Shown here piece by piece: positions 1 through 6,776 of a stretch of DNA of 9,536 bases. The stretch is taken from assembly GCA_021106755.1 (NCBI GenBank), contig JAIOTM010000148.1, positions 1-9,536 on the forward strand. Direction: 5' to 3'. Position 1 is the stretch's first letter, and each line of letters opens with the position of its first letter. The notes below the pieces were generated by a model. That model had not been told where the DNA came from. It saw only the letters and a list, made by a program, of their open reading frames with translations, and searched no databases. Made by a program: the position numbers and the translations under genes. This stretch comes from Candidatus Cloacimonadota bacterium (GTDB lineage Bacteria; Cloacimonadota; Cloacimonadia; Cloacimonadales; JAIOQZ01).

Positions 1-254
1 ACCCGTCGTTTGGTTTTGTAATTACCACTTTGGTAATGGCAGTCTCCGGGATGGCAACCACCGATAAAGACACCGTCACAACCTTCCTTGAAAGCTAACA
101 GCACATGCTGAGGATCAACCCGCGAGGAACACAAAGTCTTTATCGCGATTCCATTGGGCGGATATTGCCTTCGGGATGTACCCGCGAGGTCGGCTCCCGC
201 ATAAGTACACCACTGGCAGAGGAAGCAAAGGATTTTAGGTTCGAACTTTTCCAT
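1..254 (-). CDS. mvhD: MvhD-like hydrogenase/Hdr-associated iron-sulfur subunit, N-terminal part (cut by window edge)
   Basis: This is the first 84 codons of an MvhD-family protein; the 3' end lies outside the window. In the family, MvhD carries a [2Fe-2S] cluster and relays electrons from a hydrogenase or formate dehydrogenase to the flavin of HdrA. The translation shows the family signature: Cys10, Cys13 and Cys16 in an LCQWCTYAGADLAG stretch, then SRRQYPP, a Cys42/SSRVDP segment, and GGCHPGDCHY with Cys67 and Cys72. The ATG at 254 lies 9 bases after the hdrA stop, with a modest AAGG at 262-265 as ribosome binding site. The gene is last of the visible operon and its position directly after hdrA matches its partner. 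Which electron donor it serves cannot be seen, because no hydrogenase or formate dehydrogenase gene is in the window. The family call is firm; the symbol is by analogy with methanogens. Confidence 0.9.
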   Translation of the reverse strand, partial: MEKFEPKILCFLCQWCTYAGADLAGTSRRQYPPNGIAIKTLCSSRVDPQHVLLAFKEGCDGVFIGGCHPGDCHYQSGNYKTKRR

Positions 255-263
255 AATACCGCC

Positions 264-1235
264 TTATATTTCCGTTGCCAGACTGTGACTGGCGATGATT
301 TTTATCATATTTTCAATCTGAGTATCGGTCAGATTTTTCTGCTGTGCAGCCCCGGAAGGACACCCGCTTATGCAAGAACCACAGCCTTCACAAAGCACTT
401 CGTTTACCACTACTACGTGGTTTACGGTGTCTAACTCCCGCGCACCGTAAGGACACATGCTGATACAAAGCTGACAGCCAGAGCAAACGTCTTTATCCAC
501 TACCGCGATGATTGGAGAATGAAGTATCTCGCTCTTAGACATTAATGCCAGAACCTTAGCGGCAGTGCCGGAAGCCTGAGCTACAGAGTCGGGAATATCT
601 TTTGGTCCCTGTGCCGCTCCGGCAAGGAAATATCCAGCTTGCAGACTTTCTACAGGACGCAGTTTTGGATGTGCTTCGGTTAGGAAACCGGCATTATCGG
701 AGCCAATTTTCAGTATCTGAACTAATTTATCAGTTCCGTAACTGGGAACAACGCCCATTGCCAATACAACCAGATCAGCGTCAACCTGAATCCGTTTACC
801 AGTAAGAGTATCCATGCCAAATACGCGCATTTTATCGCCATGTTTGTAAATACGGGCAACTTTACCCCGTATGTAAACTACTTCCTCTTCGGAAACAGCC
901 TGCTGGACAAACTCTTCGTAACGTTTTCCTCCAGCCCGGATATCTATGTAGAATACATAGGGTTGACCATCAAGAACCTTATGTTTATATAATTTCGCGT
1001 GTTTTAACGTGTACATACAACAGAATTTGGAGCAATAAGGAAGATGCCTTTCAGGATCGCGGGAGCCGGAACACTGTATGAAAACCACTTCCTTTGGAAC
1101 AGTGCCATCAGATGGACGAAGTACTTCGCCACCAGTAGGTCCGGTAGCCGAAAGAATTCGCTCAAACTGCAAGCTGGTAATTACATCAGCATATTTACCA
1201 TAGCCGTATTCCGCCATATTTTCTATAGGATACAA
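264..1235 (-). CDS. hdrA: HdrA, C-terminal half (downstream of an in-frame stop)
   Basis: This is the second half of a heterodisulfide reductase subunit A gene, in the same frame as the upstream half and separated from it by one TAA at 1269-1271. It continues the flavoprotein fold: a GPTGGEVLRPSDG stretch, the QCSGSRD and YCSKFCCMYTLKHA motifs typical of HdrA, then two C-terminal [4Fe-4S] ferredoxin motifs, CSGCQLCISMC and CEGCGSCISGC (residues 585-595 and 616-626 if the whole gene is numbered through). The listed start is a TTG at 1235 with no ribosome binding site. It is probably not a true start, because the conserved GAIVVATGYD strand lies between the TAA and this codon and would be lost. 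Read through, hdrA would be 657 residues, the normal size for the long HdrA form. As written, this half would be expressed only by reinitiation or stop readthrough, or if the TAA is an error. Confidence 0.8.
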   Translation of the reverse strand: MYPIENMAEYGYGKYADVITSLQFERILSATGPTGGEVLRPSDGTVPKEVVFIQCSGSRDPERHLPYCSKFCCMYTLKHAKLYKHKVLDGQPYVFYIDIRAGGKRYEEFVQQAVSEEEVVYIRGKVARIYKHGDKMRVFGMDTLTGKRIQVDADLVVLAMGVVPSYGTDKLVQILKIGSDNAGFLTEAHPKLRPVESLQAGYFLAGAAQGPKDIPDSVAQASGTAAKVLALMSKSEILHSPIIAVVDKDVCSGCQLCISMCPYGARELDTVNHVVVVNEVLCEGCGSCISGCPSGAAQQKNLTDTQIENMIKIIASHSLATEI

Positions 1236-1268
1236 ATCGTAGCCGGTAGCTACTACAATCGCCCCGAT

Positions 1269-1271
1269 TTA
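1269..1271 (-). other. In-frame TAA interrupting hdrA
   Basis: Codon 323 of hdrA reads TAA. The codons before it give CEEIWDE and those after it give IGAIVVATGYD, with no frame change, and in HdrA homologues these two stretches are joined. An acidic residue is usual at this place, so a single G-to-T change (GAA to TAA in the coding strand) is the simplest explanation. TAA is a normal stop elsewhere in the operon (delta, alpha, hdrB), so codon reassignment is not supported. It is neither a selenocysteine (TGA) nor a pyrrolysine (TAG) codon. Confidence 0.9.
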
Positions 1272-2237
1272 TTCGTCCCAGATTTCTTCACAGGCATCGT
1301 AGTTGATAGCCTCAGCTTCGCATTTCTCGCGGCATTTTCCACAAGCAATAGGGGCAAGTCCCAGACAGTGTTCTTCGTCTATAATAAAGGTCGCAGGTAT
1401 CGCTTGCGGGAAAGGCATATAAATAGCTCGTCGCCAGTTCAGGCCTTCGTCCTGCTCGTCAGGCACAAGAACCGGGCATACATCCACACAGTCGCCACAC
1501 ATATTACATATGTCGGGATTAACTAACTGTGGTTTGCGTTTTATTGTGGCTTTGAAGTTTCCGATGAAACCTTCTACAGCTTCTACCTCGCTGTTTACGT
1601 ATAGTGTTATATGTGGATGCTTTGATAGTTGCACCATCTTGGGAGTCATTATGCACTGGGAACAGTCCAGAGTCGGAAAGGTCTCAGAAAGCTGAATCAT
1701 GTGTCCGCCAATAGAGGGTTTTTTCTCTATCATAACAACATCCACACCACCGTCTGCAATATCAAGAGCAGTCTGAATACCAGCAATACCGCCGCCTATT
1801 ATCATCACCCGCTTGTTTAGCGGGGCACTGGTAGGCGTAAGAGATTCATTCAGCTTGAGTTTTTCTATAGCGGTTTGTATTATCAAACCAGCTTTTCTTG
1901 TTGCCATAACTTTGTTGTCGGAATGAACCCAGCTACATTGCTCGCGAATATTGGCGATTTCGAGTTGGTATTTGTTAAGTCCCGCTTCTTCCATAACTGT
2001 CTGGAAAGTGGACTCATGCAGAACAGGAGAACACGCCGCCATCACAATCCCATCAAGTTTTTTCTCGTGAACAGCTTTCTTTATAGTGTTTTGCCCTGGG
2101 TCGGAACAGAAGAACATATAGTTTTCTATATGCTTGACGCCGGGGTAATTTTCCAGTTGCCGGGTGAGTTTCTCTACATCCACTACGGAAGCTATATTGA
2201 CCCCGCAATGACAGATGAATACACCGATGTTTTTCAT
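1269..2237 (-). CDS. hdrA: HdrA, N-terminal half (ends at a premature stop)
   Basis: HdrA is the FAD-containing core of the heterodisulfide reductase complex. In bifurcating Hdr complexes its flavin splits or merges electrons between ferredoxin, HdrB/C and MvhD. Visible in order: an N-terminal HdrA domain with CHCG at residues 9-12 and the ACSPVLHESTFQ motif at 68-79; a dinucleotide/FAD fold GGGIAG at 148-153; the conserved LDCSQC at 190-195; and an inserted ferredoxin region with C-x2-C-x2-C-x3-C at 244-254 and further cysteines at 291, 299, 302 and 306. The ATG at 2237 lies 9 bases after the hdrB stop, with an AGAGG ribosome binding site overlapping that stop. The reading frame ends at 322 residues, about half the expected length, and the same frame resumes immediately afterwards. 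Alone it lacks part of the flavin domain and the C-terminal clusters, so it is unlikely to work as a normal HdrA. Confidence 0.88.
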   Translation of the reverse strand: MKNIGVFICHCGVNIASVVDVEKLTRQLENYPGVKHIENYMFFCSDPGQNTIKKAVHEKKLDGIVMAACSPVLHESTFQTVMEEAGLNKYQLEIANIREQCSWVHSDNKVMATRKAGLIIQTAIEKLKLNESLTPTSAPLNKRVMIIGGGIAGIQTALDIADGGVDVVMIEKKPSIGGHMIQLSETFPTLDCSQCIMTPKMVQLSKHPHITLYVNSEVEAVEGFIGNFKATIKRKPQLVNPDICNMCGDCVDVCPVLVPDEQDEGLNWRRAIYMPFPQAIPATFIIDEEHCLGLAPIACGKCREKCEAEAINYDACEEIWDE

Positions 2238-2246
2238 AAAAGCCTC

Positions 2247-3125
2247 TTATATTAAACCTTTTGCTTTAAGGTAGGGTTCCGGATTGACATAGTGCAGTTT
2301 GCTCCAGTTACTATTCCACTCCACTCCAAGTGCTAACGCGAGAAGTTCAGTAAAATAGAATACTGGCATCTCTACAAATTGCGAAAACTCCTCAGCGGTC
2401 TCTTTCTGACGCTGATCCATATTGAAAGCACAAAGCGGGCAACTCGTGATAATAGCTTCACAACCCGCGTCTCTCGCGGACTCAATCAACTCAAACGTAC
2501 GCTTAACGGTTATATCTTTGTTGGTAACAGTCTGGTACGCACCGCAACACTCTAACCGATAAGGAAAAACAACGCTTTCGGCTCCAGTCGCCTCGATAAA
2601 ATTCTCCAGTATCACAGGGTCTTCAAAGTCATCTATTGCATACTCTTTTGGTCTCAGGAGCATACAGCCATAGTAACCACCTATTTTAAGATTTTTCAGC
2701 GGCTTAACAACCTGTTTGGCAATTGATTCCCAGGTAATTTCGTTTTGCAGAAGCGAGAGCAGGTGAATCACTTCCACATTGCCAGTATAAGAAATCGGCT
2801 CCTTATACATAAACTGATTAACCTTGTCTAAGTTCTCCGGGTCGTCTTTAATGAAATCTCTGGCACGTTGCAATGTGTTGTAGCACATACTACATAGTGT
2901 TATCAGTTTCCCGTAGCCCTGATGTTCGGCTCTGAGCAGATTGCGTATAGCCGCGAGTTGAAGCATCAGGTCATCGGTTGTTTGCGAAAAAACAGTACCG
3001 CAACAAACCCAGTCTTTCATCTCTGTAAGTGGATGTCCCAACTTCTCCATAGCGAGAAGCGCGGCATCTTCAAAGTTCTGGGCATGGTTCTTTAATGTAC
3101 ATCCGGGATAATATCCGTATTCCAT
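2247..3125 (-). CDS. hdrB: Heterodisulfide reductase subunit B (HdrB), CCG-domain protein
   Basis: HdrB is the catalytic subunit that carries two noncubane [4Fe-4S] clusters and reduces a disulfide (CoM-S-S-CoB in methanogens; the bacterial substrate is generally unknown). Both cysteine-rich CCG motifs are complete. The first uses Cys9, Cys41-Cys42, Cys78 and Cys81; the second uses Cys154, Cys193-Cys194, Cys229 and Cys232. The length of 292 residues is normal. The ATG at 3125 sits 11 bases past the hdrC stop, with an AGGACGGGGA purine stretch overlapping that stop as ribosome binding site. The gene lies between hdrC and hdrA, the usual partners. The family includes other CCG proteins (GlpC, LutA, succinate dehydrogenase SdhE-type), but two full motifs plus the hdrC/hdrA neighbours make HdrB the best call. 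It is cytoplasmic, with no membrane segment or signal peptide. Confidence 0.95.
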   Translation of the reverse strand: MEYGYYPGCTLKNHAQNFEDAALLAMEKLGHPLTEMKDWVCCGTVFSQTTDDLMLQLAAIRNLLRAEHQGYGKLITLCSMCYNTLQRARDFIKDDPENLDKVNQFMYKEPISYTGNVEVIHLLSLLQNEITWESIAKQVVKPLKNLKIGGYYGCMLLRPKEYAIDDFEDPVILENFIEATGAESVVFPYRLECCGAYQTVTNKDITVKRTFELIESARDAGCEAIITSCPLCAFNMDQRQKETAEEFSQFVEMPVFYFTELLALALGVEWNSNWSKLHYVNPEPYLKAKGLI

Positions 3126-3136
3126 AAATCCCCGTC

Positions 3137-3553
3137 CTAACCCGAAAGCTTCCGGAACGCGCTTACCAACACAATTGGCGGCAGTTCCTTCACTTCTTCA
3201 TCGGTCATTTTTTCTATATCGTCTGGAGAAATCCTGCCTTCGCGATTGCGTAGGTTTATCACCCTCAGAGCTTCCATTACTTTTGAAACATCAACGCCTT
3301 TGGGACAGCGTGATGAACACTGCAGGCAGGTAGCGCAAATCCAGATAGTTTCAGATTCAAGCAGTTCGTCCAGAGCACCAAGTTGGGCAAGACGTATTAC
3401 CTGATTAGGCGCGTAATCCATATATTCTACCAGCGGACAGCCGGAGGAGCAGTTTCCACACTGATAACAATCAAAGACGTTTTGTCCCGAAAGCTCCTGA
3501 ATCTTTTGAAGCAGGTCAGTATGGATTTTAGCGTGTGAAATTACATACCTCAT
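3137..3553 (-). CDS. hdrC: Heterodisulfide reductase subunit C (HdrC), two-[4Fe-4S] electron carrier
   Basis: HdrC is a small ferredoxin-like protein that carries electrons from HdrA to HdrB. Two classic cluster motifs are visible: CYQCGNCSSGC at residues 29-39 and CATCLQCSSRC at 73-83, each followed by Pro. Between them lies the PNQVIRLAQLG helix seen in soluble HdrC. At 138 residues it is compact, and it ends ELPPIVLVSAFRKLSG, a tail I associate with bacterial HdrC, so it does not look truncated. There is no membrane segment, so this is the soluble type and not the cytochrome-b-linked HdrE system. The ATG at 3553 is 2 bases after the stop of the gamma subunit. Its GAGGAG ribosome binding site is made by the last two Glu codons of that gene, so the oxidoreductase and Hdr genes appear translationally linked. 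Confidence 0.94.
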   Translation of the reverse strand: MRYVISHAKIHTDLLQKIQELSGQNVFDCYQCGNCSSGCPLVEYMDYAPNQVIRLAQLGALDELLESETIWICATCLQCSSRCPKGVDVSKVMEALRVINLRNREGRISPDDIEKMTDEEVKELPPIVLVSAFRKLSG

Positions 3554-3555
3554 TT

Positions 3556-4086
3556 CTACTCCTCTTTATAGTTGTAGCCGATATCGAATGCTTTGATATT
3601 CAGATCCAGAAACTTCTCCGGTACCGTTTCTTCTATAGAGCTTTTCATAGCCTGCACAGTAGCAAAACCTGTCTGAGCAGTCGCGAAACCCAATATAACG
3701 ATATTAGCGACAATCTTCTTACCAAGTTGCTCCGCTATTCGGGTTGCCGGAATACCTTTCGCGTTAATTCTGCTGTGATTCTGTGTCTTTCCCACGAGGT
3801 CTGCATCGAAACACAATGTGCCGCCATCGATAAGACGCGGCAAATATTTGTCGTAACCTTCCTGAGACATAGCTATGAGGATGTCGGATTCATCCACGAG
3901 TGGATAATCCACTTCTTTATCATCAATAACAACCTGCGAGCTACAAGAACCACCACGGGCTTCGGGTCCGTAGTCCTGCGTCATAGCCGCGCATTTCCCA
4001 TCAAAAATCGAAACTGCTTTGCCCACGATAAAGGAAGAAGTTATTATACCTTGTCCACCGAATCCTGATATTTTTACTCGTTGCAT
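3556..4086 (-). CDS. korC: 2-oxoacid:ferredoxin oxidoreductase, gamma subunit
   Basis: This is the gamma subunit of a pyruvate/2-oxoglutarate:ferredoxin oxidoreductase family enzyme, which helps form the CoA-binding part of the complex. The 176-residue length is typical of a stand-alone gamma subunit. Family motifs are the N-terminal glycine loop GFGGQG at residues 8-13 and MTQDYGPEARGGSCSS beginning at 35. The ATG at 4086 is 1 base after the beta-subunit stop, with a good AGGAG ribosome binding site ending 5 bases before the start and lying inside the beta gene. Its position after alpha and beta, with a separate ferredoxin-like delta gene first, is the DABC order common for 2-oxoglutarate-type enzymes (Kor). 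Substrate choice between 2-oxoglutarate and branched-chain or other 2-oxoacids cannot be fixed from the sequence alone. Confidence 0.93.
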   Translation of the reverse strand: MQRVKISGFGGQGIITSSFIVGKAVSIFDGKCAAMTQDYGPEARGGSCSSQVVIDDKEVDYPLVDESDILIAMSQEGYDKYLPRLIDGGTLCFDADLVGKTQNHSRINAKGIPATRIAEQLGKKIVANIVILGFATAQTGFATVQAMKSSIEETVPEKFLDLNIKAFDIGYNYKEE

Positions 4087-4087
4087 A

Positions 4088-4984
4088 TCAACTCCTATCG
4101 TACAGCTTGCTTTCGAGATCGACTTCTATCTGAACATTTTTCCTAATTCCTTTCTGCACATTTTCCCAGAAAGTCGGTCTGTCATCGTTGACAAATTCCC
4201 CGCAAACGATTTCGTTCTTCATATCCAACGGTATTTTTGTCGGATCAGCTTCGTGGTCGATGCGGGAACGTTCGCCAAATTCCTGCAATAACTCCAACCC
4301 GCTACCTTTCTTGTTTTTTCTGGCAAACACAGTAGGGCAGGGAGAGACAACTTCGATAAAGCTGAAACCTTTGCGCTGGGCTGCCACGGCTACGGAATCC
4401 GAAAGACGGCGAACATGCATAGCTGTCCATCGGGCAACATAGGAAGCACCAGCCGCTGCCGCTATTCCAACAAGATTGAAGGGTTGCTCATAGTTTCCAT
4501 AGGGCGCGGTAGAGCTTTTTGCTTCGAGTGGAGTAGTTGGCGCGGTTTGTCCACCTGTCATCCCATAAATGAAATTGTTTACGCATACAACCACAATATC
4601 GACATTGCGGCGGGCGGCGTGAATAAAGTGATTACCACCAATGGCGAACAAGTCACCATCACCGGAGATTACACCAACGGTTAAATCACGGTTGGCAAGT
4701 TTCAAGCCGGTAGCGAAGGGTATTGCTCTCCCGTGGGTAGTGTGAAAACTATCCAGATTGACATAACCCGCCACACGACCTGTACAACCAATCCCCGAAA
4801 CAACTACTACTTTATCGTAATCTTTCCCCGCTTTTTTAACGCCTTCCATAAACGCGGTGACAACAGCCCCAAGTCCACAGCCGGAGCACCATATATGAGG
4901 CATTCTGTCCATGCGGAACAAGTCTTCCATAGGATGGTGCTTACTATCGATTATCATTTCGTCCAAAATCTCATTTTTATCCAT
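4088..4984 (-). CDS. korB: 2-oxoacid:ferredoxin oxidoreductase, beta subunit (thiamine diphosphate-binding)
   Basis: The beta subunit binds thiamine diphosphate and a [4Fe-4S] cluster and carries out decarboxylation of the 2-oxoacid. The thiamine diphosphate/Mg motif is clear: GDGD at residues 108-111, then NN at 136-137, the usual spacing. Likely cluster cysteines are Cys33 and Cys36 (WCSGCG), Cys67 (GIGCTGR) and Cys216 (SPCPT), the standard four of the family. The length of 298 residues is normal. The ATG at 4984 lies inside the end of the alpha gene (8-base overlap), preceded by AGAGGTGG within that gene's last codons, so translation is probably coupled and gives equal subunit amounts. The enzyme is cytoplasmic. 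Beta is well conserved across pyruvate, 2-oxoglutarate and 2-oxoisovalerate enzymes; Kor is preferred because of gene order and the separate delta subunit. Confidence 0.95.
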   Translation of the reverse strand: MDKNEILDEMIIDSKHHPMEDLFRMDRMPHIWCSGCGLGAVVTAFMEGVKKAGKDYDKVVVVSGIGCTGRVAGYVNLDSFHTTHGRAIPFATGLKLANRDLTVGVISGDGDLFAIGGNHFIHAARRNVDIVVVCVNNFIYGMTGGQTAPTTPLEAKSSTAPYGNYEQPFNLVGIAAAAGASYVARWTAMHVRRLSDSVAVAAQRKGFSFIEVVSPCPTVFARKNKKGSGLELLQEFGERSRIDHEADPTKIPLDMKNEIVCGEFVNDDRPTFWENVQKGIRKNVQIEVDLESKLYDRS

Positions 4985-6131
4985 GTGCCACCTCTTCTAT
5001 GGCTTTAACTATATCATCAAACTTGTGGAAGCCACCTCCGGGATGGGGAATCGACTTAACCGGAACGTATTTTCCGGCTACCCGGTCAACTTCAAGTACA
5101 TACTGGCCCATGTTTATTTCAGGAACAACGAATCCCTGCACTTTTTTCGCCAGTTCCGTGATTCGTTTTTCGGGGAAAGGCCATATTGTTATGGGGCGTA
5201 GCAGTCCCACTTTAATTCCCTTTTCACGTGCCATAGCAATTGCCGGAAGCACAGTACGCGAAGTAATGCCATACGCGATAACAATCACATCGGCATCTTC
5301 CGTATCCCGCTCTTCCAAGAGAACAATGTCATCGACATGTTTACTGATTTTTTCCATCAATCGGGGTACACATTTCCATTGGGTCTCCTCCGTCATTATA
5401 GGATAGCCCCGCTCATCATGAGTCAGCCCGGTTGTATGGAACCGATATCCGTCTCCCGCCTTGGCGAAATCCGGTACATTCTTCCCATCCAATTCATAAG
5501 GTTTGTAATCACCTGGCTTTTTTGTTGTATAAACACGTTCAAATATTTCGAGTTCTTCGACAGGTGGAATTATCACTTTCTCGGTCATGTGTCCTACAAC
5601 AGCATCGGCGAGAACAAACACCGGCATCCGGTATTTTTCGGAGTAGTTGAACGCGGTAATTGTCAAATCAAACATCTCCTGTGGAGACTTAGGTGCTAAG
5701 GCAATTACGCCGTAATCGCCATGAGAGCCGAACCTTGCCTGCATAATATCGCTTTGAGCAAAGGTTGTCGGCAATCCGGTACTAGGTCCGGCACGCTGTA
5801 CGTTAACGATAACACAAGGGGTTTCCATCATCATTCCCAGACCAATGTTCTCGTTCATCAAAGAAATTCCCGGACCAGATGTGGAAGTTAAGGCTTTTAC
5901 GCCCGCCCACGACGCACCGAGAACTCCCGCTATAGAAGCTATCTCATCCTCAAACTGGATAAACACACCATCCAGAATAGGTAGCCGATACGCCATGCGT
6001 TCTGCTACTTCCGTTGCCGGAGTGATTGGATAGCCACCGAGAAAACGACAGCCAGCGGCAAGCGCGCCTTCAGCACAGGCGATATCGCCTTGCATGAAGA
6101 ATTCGCCATGCAGTTTACTTGGTTTGAACAA
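4977..6131 (-). CDS. korA: 2-oxoacid:ferredoxin oxidoreductase, alpha subunit
   Basis: The alpha subunit supplies the pyrimidine-binding half of the thiamine site and the transketolase C-like domain. Characteristic stretches are GGYPITPATEVAER starting at residue 32, the FEDEIASIAG segment with the catalytic-type glutamate, TSTSGPG, and RAGPSTGLPT. The C-terminal domain contains AYGITSRT and GLLRPITIWPFP. The length is 384 residues with no fused gamma domain at the front. The start is a TTG at 6131, chosen because an almost ideal ribosome binding site (AAAAGGAGG) ends 6 bases before it; the first in-frame ATG, 12 codons later, has no comparable site. The gene overlaps the end of the ferredoxin-like gene by 17 bases and the beta gene by 8. 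Together the four subunits would oxidise a 2-oxoacid, most likely 2-oxoglutarate, to acyl-CoA and reduced ferredoxin. Confidence 0.95.
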   Translation of the reverse strand: MFKPSKLHGEFFMQGDIACAEGALAAGCRFLGGYPITPATEVAERMAYRLPILDGVFIQFEDEIASIAGVLGASWAGVKALTSTSGPGISLMNENIGLGMMMETPCVIVNVQRAGPSTGLPTTFAQSDIMQARFGSHGDYGVIALAPKSPQEMFDLTITAFNYSEKYRMPVFVLADAVVGHMTEKVIIPPVEELEIFERVYTTKKPGDYKPYELDGKNVPDFAKAGDGYRFHTTGLTHDERGYPIMTEETQWKCVPRLMEKISKHVDDIVLLEERDTEDADVIVIAYGITSRTVLPAIAMAREKGIKVGLLRPITIWPFPEKRITELAKKVQGFVVPEINMGQYVLEVDRVAGKYVPVKSIPHPGGGFHKFDDIVKAIEEVAHG

Positions 6132-6417
6132 GAGGTACCTCCTTTTGCTCAGTATTTTCGATGGACAAATCCAGCACGAAAATCGCGAAATCAGGGCATA
6201 TCAACTCACACAACCTGCATGACGTACAGGCTTCCGCGTTAGCCACTTCTGGTGGATGATAACCCTTCTTATTAAACGCCTCAGAGAAAACAAGGACTTC
6301 CCGCGGACAGTATTCTATACAGAATCCGCAACCCTTACAACGGTCTTTAATTATGGTGATTTCTCCGCTTACGACTTCCGGCTTTGGTTTACCAAATGGT
6401 TTTTCCCAGTATTTCAT
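6115..6417 (-). CDS. korD: 2-oxoacid:ferredoxin oxidoreductase, delta (ferredoxin-like, 2x[4Fe-4S]) subunit
   Basis: This is a 100-residue ferredoxin-type protein and the first gene of the operon. Two complete [4Fe-4S] motifs are visible: CKGCGFCIEYC at residues 27-37 and CTSCRLCELIC at 64-74, each followed by Pro. The YCPREVLVFS and KGYHPPEV stretches between them are typical of the delta subunit of 2-oxoglutarate-type ferredoxin oxidoreductases. It would pass electrons from the catalytic subunits to soluble ferredoxin. The ATG at 6417 has an AGGAG ribosome binding site (6424-6428 on the plus strand, spacing 6). The short tail after the second cluster overlaps the alpha start. A free ferredoxin is the alternative reading, but the immediate overlap with alpha makes a dedicated subunit far more likely. 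Confidence 0.92.
   Translation of the reverse strand: MKYWEKPFGKPKPEVVSGEITIIKDRCKGCGFCIEYCPREVLVFSEAFNKKGYHPPEVANAEACTSCRLCELICPDFAIFVLDLSIENTEQKEVPLVQTK
6138..6146 (-). promoter_or_regulatory. Strong Shine-Dalgarno that fixes the TTG start of korA
   Basis: On the minus strand this reads AAAAGGAGG and is followed by a 6-base spacer (TACCTC) and then TTG at 6131. It lies inside the ferredoxin-like gene. It is the strongest ribosome binding site in the operon and supports use of the rare start codon. Confidence 0.85.
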
Positions 6418-6776
6418 ACAGGACTCCTGCCGAATAGATTTTTATGGGGAATTATAGAAAACAGTATAGTGAATAGTAAAAGGAATGGCTGAACACTTGA
6501 TTTTGACATCATTTATCGTTCCGTTACCTTGTTAATTCGACGTAAATAACATAGAAATATCATAAATTAGTTCCGATAGATGCAAATAGGTGAATCACTT
6601 GTCAAATGATTTCTTGTTTTTTTTATTCTACATCACTTTTTGTACGAAATAAATTCTGGTTTCGGGGCAGATTATTCTGTTTCGTTTTTTTCTGAATCAA
6701 GTATCCGCGAGGCACGCAAACAGAGTATCACGCCTCTTTGCTTGACATTAAAGCTATCTCTGAGTCCTATCGTTTT
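6418..6776. other. Divergent intergenic region between korD and lptD
   Basis: This is about 360 bases of AT-rich sequence between divergently transcribed genes. It holds the ribosome binding site and putative promoter of the minus-strand operon at its left end, T-runs of 8 and 7 bases (6617-6624, 6685-6691), an imperfect palindrome AATCACTTGTCAAATGATT at 6593-6611, and a consensus -35 hexamer TTGACA at 6742-6747 without a good -10 partner. I see no convincing coding sequence, RNA gene or terminator in it. Confidence 0.6.
6451..6480 (-). promoter_or_regulatory. Putative sigma-70-type promoter of the kor-hdr operon
   Basis: On the minus strand a perfect -10 box TATAAT (6456-6451) is preceded by an 18-base spacer and a -35-like TTTACT (6480-6475; 4 of 6 consensus bases). 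This would place the transcript start near 6444 and give a leader of about 27 bases, which fits the ribosome binding site of the first gene. It was found by eye only; AT-rich sequence gives such matches by chance, so confidence is moderate. Confidence 0.45.

Noticed and set aside
1269..1271. Codon reassignment or special amino acid at the internal hdrA stop
   Set aside because: The codon is TAA, not TGA or TAG, and TAA serves as a normal terminator for the ferredoxin-like gene, korA, hdrB and lptD in the same window.
1235..1271. Frameshift as the cause of the split hdrA
   Set aside because: The starts of both halves are in the same frame (distance divisible by three), and continuous translation through the TAA restores the conserved sequence with no insertion or deletion.
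3535..4068. Long plus-strand open frames opposite the kor and hdr genes
   Set aside because: They are antisense to strongly conserved genes, lack any recognisable domain, and are explained as shadows of the coding strand.
6617..6691. T-runs in the divergent region as intrinsic terminators
   Set aside because: No stable GC-rich stem precedes either run, and no gene ends next to them.
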